NCBI RefSeq assembly: GCF_902686445.1
Contig: NW_025920105.1
Span: forward strand, 2,208,979 to 2,272,978
DNA: 64,000 bases
From: Sciurus carolinensis
Taxonomy: Eukaryota > Chordata > Mammalia > Rodentia > Sciuridae
Direction of reading: 5' to 3'
In this document: positions 45,986 through 57,562 of the stretch, one piece after another
Numbering within the stretch: position 1 is the first letter of the stretch
How the letters are laid out: the number at the start of each line of letters is the position of its first letter
Program-made: the position numbers and the translations under genes
The notes under the pieces: generated by a model
What the model was told of the DNA's origin: nothing
What the model saw: the letters and a program-made list of their open reading frames with translations, nothing else
The model's database searches: none

Positions 45986-46920
45986 AATAGATCAATGGAA
46001 GAAAAAGGACAGCCTAGAAATAAGCTACTCACTTATGGTAAATTTATTTTTCACAAATTTATCAAGTTAGTCCAATCAAGAAAAATGGCCTCATCCACAA
46101 ATAAGGTTGGAATAATTGCATGTGATTGCATCCTTATTGGTTTTACATGAGTGTGATATTGGATTTTACATGAGATTAAATTTTTACAATATTTACTATT
46201 TTACAATAATTAACTCAAAATAATTCTTAAACATAAAACTTTAAAAATTTAAAATAATCCAGGATCAAATATTCTTGAATCAGATCTAGCAGTGGAGTCT
46301 TAGATATGCTTCAAAAGTATATGCAAAATATATCTGTAGATATATAAGTTGGACTTTAAAATCCTTGTGTGCAGCAAATAACAGGAAAGAGAAAGGACTA
46401 TTATAGCAGGTTTTTCATTAGCATGTTTTGAATATCTGTTTTAACACACTTTTTTGGACTCACTCAAGGCCAGTCATTTCCATTTTTGAGAAGCCGATGG
46501 GCACTGCTGGTTCTGCATGTCAAGAATAAAATGTGATACATAAAAATATACTAAATGATACAATATTGTAACTTGTAAAATGGTTATAAAAGTAAAATTA
46601 GCTTTACATGCACTTTGCCAGAATAAAAAAGTATTGAGGTTTTGCAGAAGAAGACAATCAAAGCCCCAACCAGTAAAATAAGACAATGAACTTTAAGTGA
46701 CAGTTGCTGAATAAATGCTGTGAGTCCTCATCTGCACTTACATTGACATGAACATGCTGTGGCTATGCATGTATGACCATCAGTTAATTGCTCATTTCCT
46801 TAGTATTATTTTGTGTCACTTTATAAATACACAAGAAATTGTCTATATCTTGACCAATATTGAAAAATTTTCAAGTTCTTACTATATTTACATAATTCAA
46901 TGTACATAAATATCCATCTC
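45986..46920. other. No gene recognised
   Basis: A/T-rich sequence. The 70-codon minus-strand frame at 46474-46686 has no motif. Confidence 0.4.
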
Positions 46921-47000
46921 TTTTTTTTTTGTCAAAGTGTTGGGGATCGAGCACAGAGCCTTGCACAAGCATGGCAAGCCTGCCACTGAGACACACACAA
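46921..47000 (-). mobile_element. ID SINE, antisense, diverged
   Basis: A T10 run, then AGTGTTGGGGATCGAGCACA and CATGGCAAGCCTGCCACTGA. Confidence 0.65.
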
Positions 47001-47090
47001 TAGTAATGTGCATTTCTAGTCCTGATTAGGAGACTCTTTTTGAAAGGTCATCTAATGCCACATTTTTCATTTTATGCAGTATATGTCTTA

Positions 47091-47345
47091 TCATTGAAAT
47101 GAATATTTGTCCCATCCTAAGTACCATTTTGTGAAGATGATGGTGATTGCTGCCATTGCTGTTTCCTTGAAGAAACAGAAAGCCCATAAAGTCAACAACA
47201 ACCTGTACTGCTTCACACCTGTACATTGCTGTGCTGTCACAGAAACATTCCCAGGAACTAGGCATGCCACAGCCATAAGGTCATCAGAGAGCCCCAATCT
47301 CAGTAACTGCTTTATTATCCTCTGTCACAGCTTTCCACATCTCTC
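47091..47345 (-). repeat. Second copy of the LTR-like segment, 3' of env
   Basis: Minus-strand AGTTACTGAGATTGGGG, GATGACCTTATGGCTGTGGC and TGCCTAGTTCCTGGGAATGT match AATTACTGAGATTGGGG, GATGACATCATGGTTGTGGC and TGCCTGGTGCCTGGAATGTT at about 54030-54180, roughly 75% identical by eye over 130 bp. It starts about 80 bp after the env membrane anchor, where a 3' LTR should begin. Confidence 0.6.
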
Positions 47346-47419
47346 CCTTTTGTATTTTTTAATTGCAAGTGATGGGTTAACCCAGAATCATTGGATTTCT
47401 ACTCCTTGGAAATTTTAGC

Positions 47420-48504
47420 ATCCTATTGTCACAACACAAAAGAGAATTAGTACGAAAGATATAATTCCAAAAACATACCAAACCATATGATTTAATATAT
47501 TTCAGGGATTAAAGTCATTTAGATCATTAAGCATTTGTTCAACAAGTCATGCAGTATTGATAGAATCAATTTTACTTTCTTGAATGTCCTGGATATAATA
47601 ATGTAACTCCTTAAGTTCAAGCTATTGTTATTTCACTTCCTAATGTCCATTAAATAATTTTTAACTTTCTCCCAATCCCATTGAGAACCATTATACTTTG
47701 CTGCTCAGACACAAGCATATATGTGTCCCGACCCGCGGGACATCAACGCAGGATGGCAAACCTAAGAGAGAAGGAATGAAGGGACAAGAGATGCAGGGAG
47801 TGACAGCAAGACAGGAATTCTGATCAAGCTGCAAATTTTTATTGTTCTCAAGGGTATTTATGCTGAGGGAATGAGGGTATGATGAGACACAGGCTGGTTG
47901 GCTGTGTTTTTCTTTTGGGCTCCTGATAAGGTGCAAGTTCACGCCAGTGGGCCATAGGCAGAACTATCAGCCGGGAGTGGGGAGGGGGTGCACTCCAGGA
48001 ATCCATCAGCCTTCAGCTGCAGGGTGCCTGAGTCAGCTGCAGGGTGTTTGTGCAGGGGAGGCAACTGCAAAATGCTCCCTGGGCTGTTGCTTATCATAAA
48101 GGTCAGAACGTCCTCAGAATGAGAACTTCTTCTTGGTCCCTGACATATATGTATTTAGCATGGTAGTGGAGCTTTTGTCTTTAAGAGTTGTGAGTTCATT
48201 TTCAATATTAATAGCTGTAGCTTCTAAAGCATTTATTTTTTTCTCTAACTTATCAATATTTGCATGACTGCAAAGCTTTAGAAGTATTCTGAGTCAAATC
48301 GCTAATACATTTAGCATTTTGTATGCTTTTGGATAAACTTATAGCAGCAGTCATGACAGAAACTAAAGCAGATATCAAGGTGACTACTCCAGTTATAACA
48401 AAGCCAAGAGTCCAACAGTGTCTATCTAACTGGTTATGAATATTCTGTGGAATTTGATCTCCAGTATCAGAATACCAGGGCTCTGAAATATTAGCTGGAG
48501 TCAT
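47420..48504 (-). pseudogene. env TM subunit, split by a solo LTR
   Basis: TM drives membrane fusion. The frame 48253-48504 has the fusion-peptide-like TGVVTLISALVSVMTAAISL and then NTSKALQSC. A coiled-coil stretch follows (INALEATAINIENELTTLK, about 48235-48180). The LTR at 47724-48145 interrupts the next codons. Beyond it are WEKVKNYLMDIRK-like codons with stops, and the anchor WYVFGIISFVLILFCVV (about 47490-47435). It is not intact. Confidence 0.8.
47724..48145 (-). mobile_element. Solo LTR inserted in env
   Basis: It is 422 bp. The minus strand starts TGTCAGGGACCAAGAAGAAG and ends CGGGTCGGGACA. CAGCATAAATACC (TATA-like) and ACAATAAAAATTTGC (poly(A) signal) lie in R-like position near 47840-47865. 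The perfect 6-bp duplication TATATG at 47718-47723 and 48146-48151 proves insertion into env TM. It is a different family from the LTRs at 5, 36 and 40.7 kb. Confidence 0.92.
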
Positions 48505-48519
48505 AATAAAAGAAGTTGT

Positions 48520-49560
48520 CTTAACACAAGTGTTTCTTGTCCTCTAGTAAACCTGGTAATACAATTAGTCAAAGTATAGTTATAAAAGTTACATGATACT
48601 TTTCTCTTATCCTGTTTACTTTTATATTTCCAGTAATTAAGACATAAGGGAATTGTTCACAGGCTCTCAAGCCATAACAAGAAGCTGCTTTACAATACTT
48701 ATTCACAAGGTTAGGTAAGGGAATGCCAGTAAAGTTAATAAAATCTATGGTGGCTATCCTATGCCAAAGATCTCTTTGTATGGCACCATCACTGAAGGTC
48801 AGAACAGTACTTACAAATCATCCAGGGGTCACAGATTTTTGACACAAGTGCCTATCATCAACTTTATGAGACCAATGTAAAATGTATTCAATACTACCAT
48901 AGATAATATGGCATACTGATCAATTGTTGTCACACTCCATCCATTTAGGAAAGACATCCCATTCTATAGCAGTATGATTGGGACAGTAAGGTATTGGTGA
49001 ATGTTCCATGGGTAACACATTTATGTCTTTGGGCAGGCACATTTTTTTAAACTGTCTGAATATATTAGTTACATCCCAAGGACCAGTGAGTTGGGCTACC
49101 TTGTCTCCCCTATATGCTGTCTTATCTTTTGGGGTCACTTTTAAACAGCCAGTGTGGTCATTGTGGGACCAAAGTATATGTGGAGTCTCATTGTACCCAG
49201 TATAGTTAAATCCAACTTAATGGACAGGTGTAATATGTTTATCTGAAAAGCCTCCCATTATGTGAGTATCATTAGTAAATATCAGAATAGATTCTCTGGT
49301 TCACATAACTGGGTGTATTAAAGGTGGATCTGGAAAGTAAGTCCAGTAAGTTTCTCCAGGAACTCTACTTACCTGACAGCTTAATAACTCCAGTATGGCC
49401 ACAAGCATTGTGGCAGGAGATTAAATGTTTCCCTGTTGATTTACCATCTGTTCAGCCTGGTAGATTAGATTCTTCTATAGTTCCCATATTGGCAGACCAG
49501 CCTTCAGGGTTTATCAAATTCTCTTCTTCCCCACCATCTTGTCCTTGGTGGGCACTGGAA
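48520..49560 (-). pseudogene. env SU subunit, decayed
   Basis: SU is the surface, receptor-binding subunit. Minus-strand pieces such as 48920-49138 (TGPWDVTNIFRQFKKMCLPK, CPNHTAIEWDVFPKWMEC) and later CKAASCYGLRACEQFPYVLI carry paired cysteines and N-glycosylation sites. It follows the integrase end directly and precedes TM. Several stops and frameshifts are visible. Confidence 0.6.
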
Positions 49561-50130
49561 ACTACACTTCTGGTGTGAGCTTCAGTCCTTTGAACTGTGG
49601 TTGAAGGATGAGCTGTGCTTTCTGGAAAAATACAAGCATGTCCCCTACCCCACATAATCACTGGATCTGATCAATTTCATTGTCCTGTTTGTAAGTCTTT
49701 CCACCAGACCAGACCTGGTGAGCTTACCGTTGTATGAATTATATGTCACTCAGTTGCAACACAACCGTCAGCATCACAGTTCAAAAAATGTAATGTGAAA
49801 AGAGCAGGATTTCAACAATTTTGTGGGGTTTTATTTACCCTTGTATGTTTCAGTAATTGTGATTTCAGAGATAAATGAGCTTGCTCTTCAATGGCCTGGT
49901 TTTGAAGATTATAAAGAATGCCAGTTCAGTGTTCAATATAATATTGATCACAAAATTGTTGAAAAGATGAGCTAGTATAAGTTGGAGCATTAGTATCAGT
50001 TTTAATTTGAAATGGACAGTCCAACACTGCTAAAGGAGCCAAACAATGGGAAAAAACTTGATGTGAATTTTTTACTGGCCAAGAAAAATAGTAAAAGTCA
50101 CCTAGAAGGCATGTAGGGATTGTCAAAGTT
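49452..50130 (-). pseudogene. pol: integrase, catalytic core and C-terminal domain
   Basis: Integrase inserts viral DNA. The core shows IKTDTNAPTYTSSSFQQFC (second catalytic Asp), then YNLQNQAIEEQAHLSLKSQL (catalytic Glu region) after one stop at YIEH. The C-terminal domain gives VIMWGRGHACIFP in the frame 49452-49661, a DNA-binding SH3-like motif. The zinc-finger N-terminus is not visible. Confidence 0.8.
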
Positions 50131-50289
50131 GATGTTAAACTGAAAGGGCAACATAATTAAAGAAGGCTTAGTTTTTGTCTTTCCCAAAATTATGAAATGG
50201 AATTAAAGATTTTGGAGGAGACTAACAAGGGTGAACCATTTAATAAAATTTGAAGACTGCTATATGGCCCCTGTAGGGGTATAAGAAGT

Positions 50290-50720
50290 AGAAAACATCA
50301 CATATATATATAGGCTCCTAAAAATTAATTTTAGTAAGTTGTGCAGTCTTGATAACATTTTCAACTTTGATTAAGGCAGCTGTTGCTTCTGTAGTAAGCT
50401 GTTGAGCAGAGGCCAGAGAGGGATCTCCACATAATATATCAAATAAAAGACTCAAATCTGCAGTAGATAATTGTAAGCTAGGCCTTAACCACTAATCTCT
50501 GGTTAAATAGCTTATGAAAATCATTAAAAACATGTAAAACATCACTTTTAATTTGTAACTTTTGTGGATGAATCAAGTGTCCTTTAATTAGGCTGCCCAA
50601 ATATAAAAAGGAAAGGCCTTTTGTACTTCTGTAAGGAATAGACAATAGTTATGAGGTTTACAAGGAAAATACAAAATGAAATTTAACATAAAACCATTTA
50701 GATTGTACAACAGCTATGAG
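50290..50720 (-). pseudogene. pol: RT thumb and connection remnant
   Basis: PQKLQIKSDVLHVFNDF-like codons (about 50575-50510, with shifts) are the RT thumb. LSTADLSLLFDILCGDPS and ATAALIKVENVIKTAQL (about 50480-50340) are the connection. The polymerase active site is absent. RNase H is not seen between this and integrase. Confidence 0.65.
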
Positions 50721-53200
50721 TCAATAAGCATGATTTTTTTTGTAATCCCAAACTTTTATTTAGTTATATATGTTTCCTATTTAAGATTAAAGTAATTTTT
50801 ATAACAAAATTTAAATTTTGAAGTGAATTTTAAACTTGAGTGGCTATCTGAACATGAAATAAGGTGAGTCTTAACTCAGGTGAGGTGGTCTCTTGACAAA
50901 TCTTAGATAAGGTGTTTACTTTTGGAATTAATCTTTAATCTCTTCTAAATATTATTTTACAAAGTTATGTATCACTTTTTGAGTTCAAATGAATTAGTTA
51001 ACATAATTTAACATTACATCTGAAATGTGAATTAAGCAAGTCAAGAGAGCTTTTAATCCTCTTGTGCAAAAATGATAAAATGTGTTTACATCCCACATTA
51101 TCAAACTTAAAAGCAAATCAGTCTCTCCTTATTGTCCATTAAAAATGTTTGTTTACCTCTCAGTGTAGAGAGTAACACAAAAAATTTTATGATTTATGAC
51201 AGATTATTTTAATCTAATTATAAAATATTAAATCACATAAATATAATTTTAAGTAAAATTATTTTTATAATAGATCATTATTACAGAGAACACCAGCTTT
51301 GTAAAATGTTCTCCTAAACATTATATTTAAAAGACTAAATGAATACTTGTAAAAACTTCACATGCATAAGAAATTATCTTGATAATTAAGAGCAAATTAA
51401 TGTTTCAAGAAATCTATTATCTTAACATATAGAGGTTTAAACTTTGATTCACATCAGAAAATGAATATTTATGTATGTGTGGAGAAGGGGTCACTTTTAC
51501 AAACCTTCTACAACTGACACAGATCTTTTTGTCATTTACAAAATCTTCCTGTCATGTACTCAGACCTTCTCTTTCCCTTCACAAACCTTATATCTGTTCC
51601 CTAGCTGTTGATTCCTTTTTAAATTCACATTCTGAAACAATCCTTATGAAATTTCTGAATTTCTTTCCAATTACTTCACTTACTAAGTGAAATACTTTAC
51701 GCTGTTTATAGTGCTTTAATTGAAACACAGCTGAAACTCTTTGGACCCTTTGAATATAGAATTACACCTGTTAAGACTTTAATTCTTAGTAACTTTGTTT
51801 TAGTGAAGATTCAGAAACAAAGCAATTCTAAACTCCTTTTTAAACTTTATCCATTAAAGAAACCACATCTTTGAAGATTAATCCCATTTATATTAAATCT
51901 AATTTACTCATGTGGACTATAACAATTAAAATATTAGACAAATGTAATTAACAGTATTATCTCTTTCCTGTTGAAGAGAAATCCTAGAAGCAATGGGTAT
52001 TATATTACATTACAGACATTTTATAGAAATCAACACTTTAAGTGTCTGATTACTAGAAAAAATTTGTGATTTAGAATTTTAAAGACATTTTTATTTTATA
52101 TGATTACTTAATTTGAACTAAATGACTAGAATTCATCTTTTTAAAATTTCAATTATTGAATGATCATTTGTCTAAAGACCAATTTTGATACCATGCACAT
52201 AATATGTAGACCCAACAACACAATCCATAGGAGTGCACACATACACAAAACAGACAAGAAAAAAATATTTTGTAACTTTTTGTAAGTGGAGCTCCACACA
52301 TAGGGAGATGAAGTTATTAATGTATATTAAAGTCTCTATTAGACTTAACCTATTAGAAATTAAAATAGATCTCATTAGACTTTAATATTATAACTTAAAT
52401 GTAGGACAGGCCTGTCCAACTGGAAATGCCTGGTATAAAATCTAAGGGCCATGATGGACACTGAAACCAAAGGTTTGAAGTAACCAGCTATTAGTCCCTG
52501 ATGGTTATCAGATTTATTCTCAACATCACCAGGTCTATGTCCTCCTTAGGATTTATTAAAAAGAATTTTGTAATGTATTTAAGAGCTGACCCTGGAGAAA
52601 TTAATTTTTGAACAAAGTGTGTAAAAACCTTTATAGTTAGAAAAAATAATACTGATAAGAAAAATACACTAATTTTTGTACAATTTCCAAAAAACAGGGG
52701 TTTTCTAAGAAGAAAAATTTCATGACAACAACACTAACATCTTCATCAGGTCAGAGTGCACTTTTAGCTCAGATAACAGTCAGATATATAAAAAATGTGC
52801 AAGTCTGTGAAGTACTCAGTAAAAAAAAAAAAAGAAGAAATTTTAGCAAAAGAAAGCTTGTACATTCAGAATCTTTCCACTTTCCTTTCTGGGCTGTAGC
52901 AGTAGGGAGGAACTGGTTAAAAAAGCCAGCAGAAAATAGGTAAGATAGCCAGCCAAGAAGTTAGAATTTAAAAAGGGACATGATTTTCCTTATGTCTTAA
53001 CTGGTTTTTCATAAGCCTTGTAAATCTTACAGACTCTAATTTGCATTTTAAAATATAAGCCTAGGAGAGTTAGAGATCCAGCAGAAACCAAGAGTTAAGG
53101 AAAATTGCTGTAATCCTTTTTTCTTTTGTAAGATTATTCTCTTAAATCATGGTTTATAATTTATATTGTCTCTGGAGAGTTCGTTTTTTTCTTTTTTTTT
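50721..53200 (-). other. AT-rich ERV-internal stretch without coding
   Basis: 50880-51645 is homologous to 33061-34093 in inverted orientation. No gag or protease motif is visible on either strand. 52400-53200 shows no clear homology to named elements. Confidence 0.5.
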
Positions 53201-54375
53201 TTTTTTCCTTGAGCTGCAGGCATAACTTTAATCAGGGTGCCATGTCTTTACATTTACCACTCCTTTTTTAAGAAACTAGGTGAAAGTTTTAGTGATAATG
53301 TTCATAAACTGCAAAAGCTGTGCTCTTATAAAAAAAGCCTTTCTTCATAAGCAGATCTCTAAGAACAGACACATAATGATCTCTTTATTGGACCCTAATT
53401 ATCCCATATTTTACACCTGACTCTGTGACTCACTCCCCTGACATCCTTACCTTTGAGGATTTTTTTTTTATATGATACTCCTCTGGGAGTGTACCCTCTT
53501 CTAATGGCTGAAGAAAGTTGCCCTGTATCAGGATCCATACAGACCACCAACTGCCACAACCAGCACAATCAAACCCTTGGGTCTGGCATGGGGTGAAGGG
53601 GATTGGAAAATAAAGATTCATGGACACAGAGCTGAAGATTCACTGAGATTAAGTAGAACTCTGCCCTCTGATGGAGAAGCAGATCTAAAGAAATATACCA
53701 GCCATCTTTATTTATTTGTCTCATTATCAGGTTAAAGACTATGCAATGATTATTCTTTGTATTCAGGAAAGTTACAGAAAGGAAGACATCTATGTAGTTT
53801 TCATAGTTGAAATCCACAGTTGCAAAGTGCAATGTTAGGAGATTTGTGTAGCTCTCAAGAAATTCCATTGTTTAAAGTTACTGTAAAGTGGGCAGGAACC
53901 TGGGAATTGGAGCTCTTGAAACATTGTGGTTGTTTAGCATAAGAGTTCCTTCCTTCCTGGGAGCTGTGTGCCTGAGATCAATGTCAGAGCTGATAAGACT
54001 CTTGCATAGCCTCCTCATGCAGGACACTGCCACAGCAGCTGAGCATCCTGTGCCCTTGCACAGGAACATTCCAGGCACCAGGCATGCCACAACCATGATG
54101 TCATCAGAGACCCCAATCTCAGTAATTGCTCTTTCTTCCTGTGTCACCACTCTCCACACTCCACTTCTTTGGGTATTCCTAATTCTTTTGAGAGGAGGAG
54201 GGTTATCCAAGGCATCATTAATATCTGGTTCCTGCTGTGCATCATAGCTACATGGTGTGTCCCCTTTGTGATAATTTATTGATCTCCATAATTTTGAAAC
54301 TAATCTTATTTTTGCTTTGCCCAACAAATCAAAATTAATTAAAAAGATGGTGGAGAAGAACAGAAAGAAAGAACA
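53200..54375 (-). mobile_element. LTR-like region with open frames
   Basis: Three successive minus-strand frames cover 54405-53878 (175 codons), 53868-53569 (99) and 53627-53430 (65). A TATA box (CATATAAAA, 53467-53475) and a poly(A) signal (AATAAA, 53384-53389) lie 80 bp apart, as in an LTR promoter and R region. Part of the first frame is repeated at 47091-47345 after env. I do not recognise the protein. The first frame contains basic PPLKRIR and LLGKAKIRLV and begins inside a SINE, so its start is not native. Confidence 0.5.
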
Positions 54376-54497
54376 TTTTTTTTTTCTGGTATTGGGGATT
54401 GACACTCAATGACTGAGTCACAATACCAGATTTATTTGGTATTTAATTTAGATACAGGGTCTCACTGAGTTACTTAGCCTGTCACTATTGCAGATGC

Positions 54498-54594
54498 TGT
54501 TTTGTTTTTTTTTTCTTTTGTGGTACTGGGGATTAAATCCAGGGCCTTGTGCTTGTGAGGCAAGCACTTTACCAACTGAGCTATATCCCCAACC
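54498..54594 (-). mobile_element. ID SINE nested in composite SINE
   Basis: A T-rich tail, then GTGGTACTGGGGATTAAATC and GAGCTATATCCCCAACCCC. Confidence 0.9.
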
Positions 54595-54597
54595 CCA

Positions 54598-54695
54598 AAT
54601 TTATTTTATTTTATTTTTTGCAGTGATATCAATTGAACCCAGGGCCTTGTGCTTGTGAGGCAAGCACTCTACCAACAGAGCTATCTCCACAGCCC
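54598..54695 (-). mobile_element. Second nested ID SINE
   Basis: A (TTTTA)n tail, then TTGAACCCAGGGCCTTGTGC and GAGCTATCTCCACAGCCC. It sits against the first ID. Confidence 0.9.
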
Positions 54696-54764
54696 TCTGA
54701 GACTGGCTCTGAACTTTCAATCATCCTGCCTCAGCCTCCCCACCACCATACCTGGGAGAAAAAA

Positions 54765-54945
54765 ATTTAATAGTGGATCAGGGAACATTTTAGTGTAGAG
54801 GATATATCAATTATGTTGATTGTGGTGATGGTTTCATGTGGATACATATGTCAAAATATAAAAGTATATATCTGAAGTACACACATTATTATATGTAAAC
54901 TATACCATGATAAACCTATAAAAAGTAGGAGGCATGCAAAGCCAA
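54765..54945 (+). mobile_element. Ancient L1 3' end
   Basis: GGGAACATTTTAGTGTAGAG, TTGATTGTGGTGATGGTTTC, ATGTCAAAATATAAAAGTAT and ATGTAAACTATACCATGATA follow the 3' end of old L1M elements in order. Confidence 0.65.
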
Positions 54946-55650
54946 GGTTGAAAAGAAAACATACATTCTTAAATAGTGAAAGTAAAAAAGAACCAAAAAT
55001 TCATTAGCTAATCATCAGTCTCAATAATTTGGAGAATGCAAATTTCATGAAAAGGAGAATACAGAAAATAAAATCCTATGCAAAAGAGCACAATTTAAAT
55101 TATTCAAAATGAACATACCACGGAGAGGGTCACCAATGCTAAATGTTCATGCTTTTACAAGATAAATCAGATTGAAAGAGCTCTTGCAAACTTGAATAGG
55201 AAAAATGTTATATTAATTGTACATTTATACATCTGTAATATATTTTATAAATTCAAGGATGCCTCAATTAATGATGGCTATACTATTTGGGGAAAGAACC
55301 ATAAAGTAGTTTTTTTCCTTTCCAAACATCCCAGTGTATACTCACACCTAGAAGGTACACTACTACACACCTAGGCGATATGTATTATCTATCATTCTAC
55401 ATGAAATCAATCACAGATGAAAAGATCACTATGCCACACTGTTGTATGCTTCTAAGTTACAGCAATCAAAGTACATCTCGTAATAAGATGAATAAACAGA
55501 CCTCCAATCAAAACACAAAATTTTCAAAAAACAATTAAAATTTAGACAATGAAATATTTTAAACTGCAGGAAAGTAGAAAAATTACATCCTTTCCAAGGA
55601 AAGTTCACTGGGTAAATGTGATACCCTTGTGATCAAAAAATGCTATTCAG
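54946..55650. other. No gene recognised
   Basis: A/T-rich sequence. The 60-codon frame at 55192 has no motif. Confidence 0.4.
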
Positions 55651-55775
55651 GGCTGGAGTTGTGGCTTAGTGGTAGAGCACTTCCCTGGCATGTGTGAGGC
55701 CCTGGGTTCAACCCTTAGCACTGCATATAAATAAATAAAATAAAAGATCCATTGACAACTAAAAAATACTTTTTA
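55651..55775 (+). mobile_element. ID SINE, sense
   Basis: GGGCTGGAGTTGTGGCTTAG, TGGTAGAGCACTTCCCTGGC and TTCAACCCTTAGCACTGC, then an AT-rich tail. Confidence 0.92.
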
Positions 55776-55892
55776 AAAAATGCTGTATACTCTTTCCTCA
55801 TTATCACACCATTAAATAATTTTCAGAGGTAATACTTGAATAAAAAAGTAAAACATAAAATATTCAAAAATTGTTATAATAAAGTGAGTAAT

Positions 55893-56055
55893 AGTATGGA
55901 CATGGTGGCACACACCTGTATACCAGCTTCTTGGGAGGATAAAAAGTCCTGTGTCAGCCCAGGCAACATGGTGAGATACTCTCAAAATAAAATTTTAAAT
56001 GGGACTGAAATGTAGTTCAATGGTAGGGTTCCTTTGGTTTCAGTCCCAAGAGTTA
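55893..56055 (+). mobile_element. Composite B1+ID SINE
   Basis: GGACATGGTGGCACACACCT and CAGGCAACATGGTGAGATAC (B1 half) then GGGACTGAAATGTAGTTCAA (ID half), truncated in the middle. Confidence 0.7.
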
Positions 56056-56584
56056 TATAAAATGGACTTATTTCTTTCAAAGTTATCCAAATCAAGATGT
56101 TAGGAAGTAAAAATATTGGACAATATTGAAATAAAAATTCTATTCATTAAATGCTACAATTAAAAGGTAAATGAGAGGTGACAGAGTGAGAAACCAAATA
56201 TTTTTAATAAGAAAAGTCAGGGACACCAAAGAAAAGCAGGCTTGACCAGCCAGATGATATCAGAGATATCTCACTGTTCAATAGTCATATAAAAGCTCCA
56301 GATCTTAAGAAATTAGAGAAATGTAAGATAAAGTCACAGCAGATAGATAAAATTAAACAAGATTGAAGGCATGGAGCAAATAAATTATCATGAACAAAAG
56401 ATGGAGTGCAAGTTTTTCTATATTTGTATAAACTAGCTATTGAAATCATGTGATACCTCTGCACCAGCTGCAGAGACTTTAGAAATTACTGCACACTTGA
56501 ATTATGAAAATATACAAGGCTACAGCAGTATTGGACCAACAGTTAAAATCTGGGGAGTAGGAAAAGAAAGAAGATGTATTTTTC

Positions 56585-56768
56585 AGTAGAGATAAAAAAT
56601 AAAGGAGAAAAAAATGATTTCTTGACCCAGATACATTTTTATCACATCACATACAGTTTAGCAACAGAAAACAGCAGAGAAGGATTATAAACATTTTTAT
56701 CCCTGTGATACTTTACATGAATTCATGCTTTAAAGGGAAACATATGAACTTTATCAGAAAATTAAAAT
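56585..56768 (+). repeat. Inverted repeat, left arm
   Basis: It is the reverse complement of 57563-57750. From CTTGACCCAGATAC to TTTATCAGAAAA (about 141 bp) I count two mismatches. The sequence is otherwise non-repetitive, which suggests a recent local inverted duplication. The 800-bp spacer is unique. Confidence 0.9.
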
Positions 56769-57189
56769 TTTTAGGAGCAAATAAAAGATTCAAATGTATC
56801 ATGTATAGATGATAGAATTCATTTTTGCAAAGGTGATCATTTTCCTTAAAACTAATTTGCAATATTGCCCTCTCAAGTTTTCAGCCTGTTTTTCTTTTAG
56901 TGGAAGAAGGAACAAAGCCAGAAGTTCTACAATTTTTCAGGAAGGTAAATTATGTACAAAAGTATCCACCCCCCATAAGAGCAAAAGAAGTAGCTATCAT
57001 TACCTGACACTAATCTGTATTATGAACTATAATACTGCACTAATGACTAAGGTATCATAACACAAACAAAATCCAAAGTTGAACTCACATGTATGTAAAT
57101 TTTCTATTGTCAAGAGTGGTAGAAAGTCCTGCACTCACCCAGCCATATGAAGAGCAGCATTAGATTGCATGATCAGCCCAATCTAAAGG

Positions 57190-57275
57190 TAGATGCTGGG
57201 ACTGTGAGCAAAGTTCACATGCAGAATGTGCAAGGGACTTGGTTCACACCCCAGCACCACAATAAAAGACAGAGG
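57190..57275 (+). mobile_element. ID-like SINE, diverged
   Basis: GATGCTGGGACTGTGAGCAA and GGTTCACACCCCAGCACCAC keep both pol III box regions. It lies in the spacer of the inverted repeat. Confidence 0.55.
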
Positions 57276-57562
57276 TTAAATGGGGGATAGTGTTAGAAAT
57301 ATAGCAGGATAGAAGAATCCTGACTCCCCTGCCTCTATGGATACACTGACTAAATATCCACTGTTTCAAGTTCTTCTTAGACAAAGTAATGTCATAAATG
57401 AGTTGCGAGAGTTAGATTCATTGAACAAATGAGAAAATATCTATCCTTAAATGAGTAGAAAAAGCTAGGGTACACTTGCGATTAGTCCTTCCTTGGGTCT
57501 TATGCCATATAATTGGGACAAAAAGTCTAATAGTTATTGTCACCAATAGCTATTGTCAATAG

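Larger units (their letters stand above)
47050..54375 (-). mobile_element. Betaretrovirus-like ERV, decayed (proposed extent)
   Basis: Read from high to low coordinates: LTR-like region (54375 to about 53200), AT-rich non-coding stretch (53200-50720), RT thumb/connection (50720-50290), integrase (50130-49500), env SU (49560-48520), env TM (48504-47420), then a partial second copy of the LTR-like segment (47345-47091). gag, protease and the RT core are not visible. All frames contain stops. The pol-to-env part is secure; joining it to the flanking LTR-like parts is inference from the duplicate. Confidence 0.55.
54377..54756 (-). mobile_element. Composite B1+ID SINE, antisense, split
   Basis: TTCTGGTATTGGGGATTGAC (ID half) and CAGGGTCTCACTGAGTTACT (B1) lead to an interruption at about 54498. 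The B1 resumes at about 54696 with GAGACTGGCTCTGAACTTTC and ATCCTGCCTCAGCCTCCCC. Two ID elements fill the gap. Confidence 0.75.

Noticed and set aside
47107..47418. 103-codon plus-strand frame and a similar one at 53888-54247
   Set aside because: Their similarity is real but reflects homologous DNA. Retroviral pol and env around them run on the minus strand, so the plus frames are shadows.
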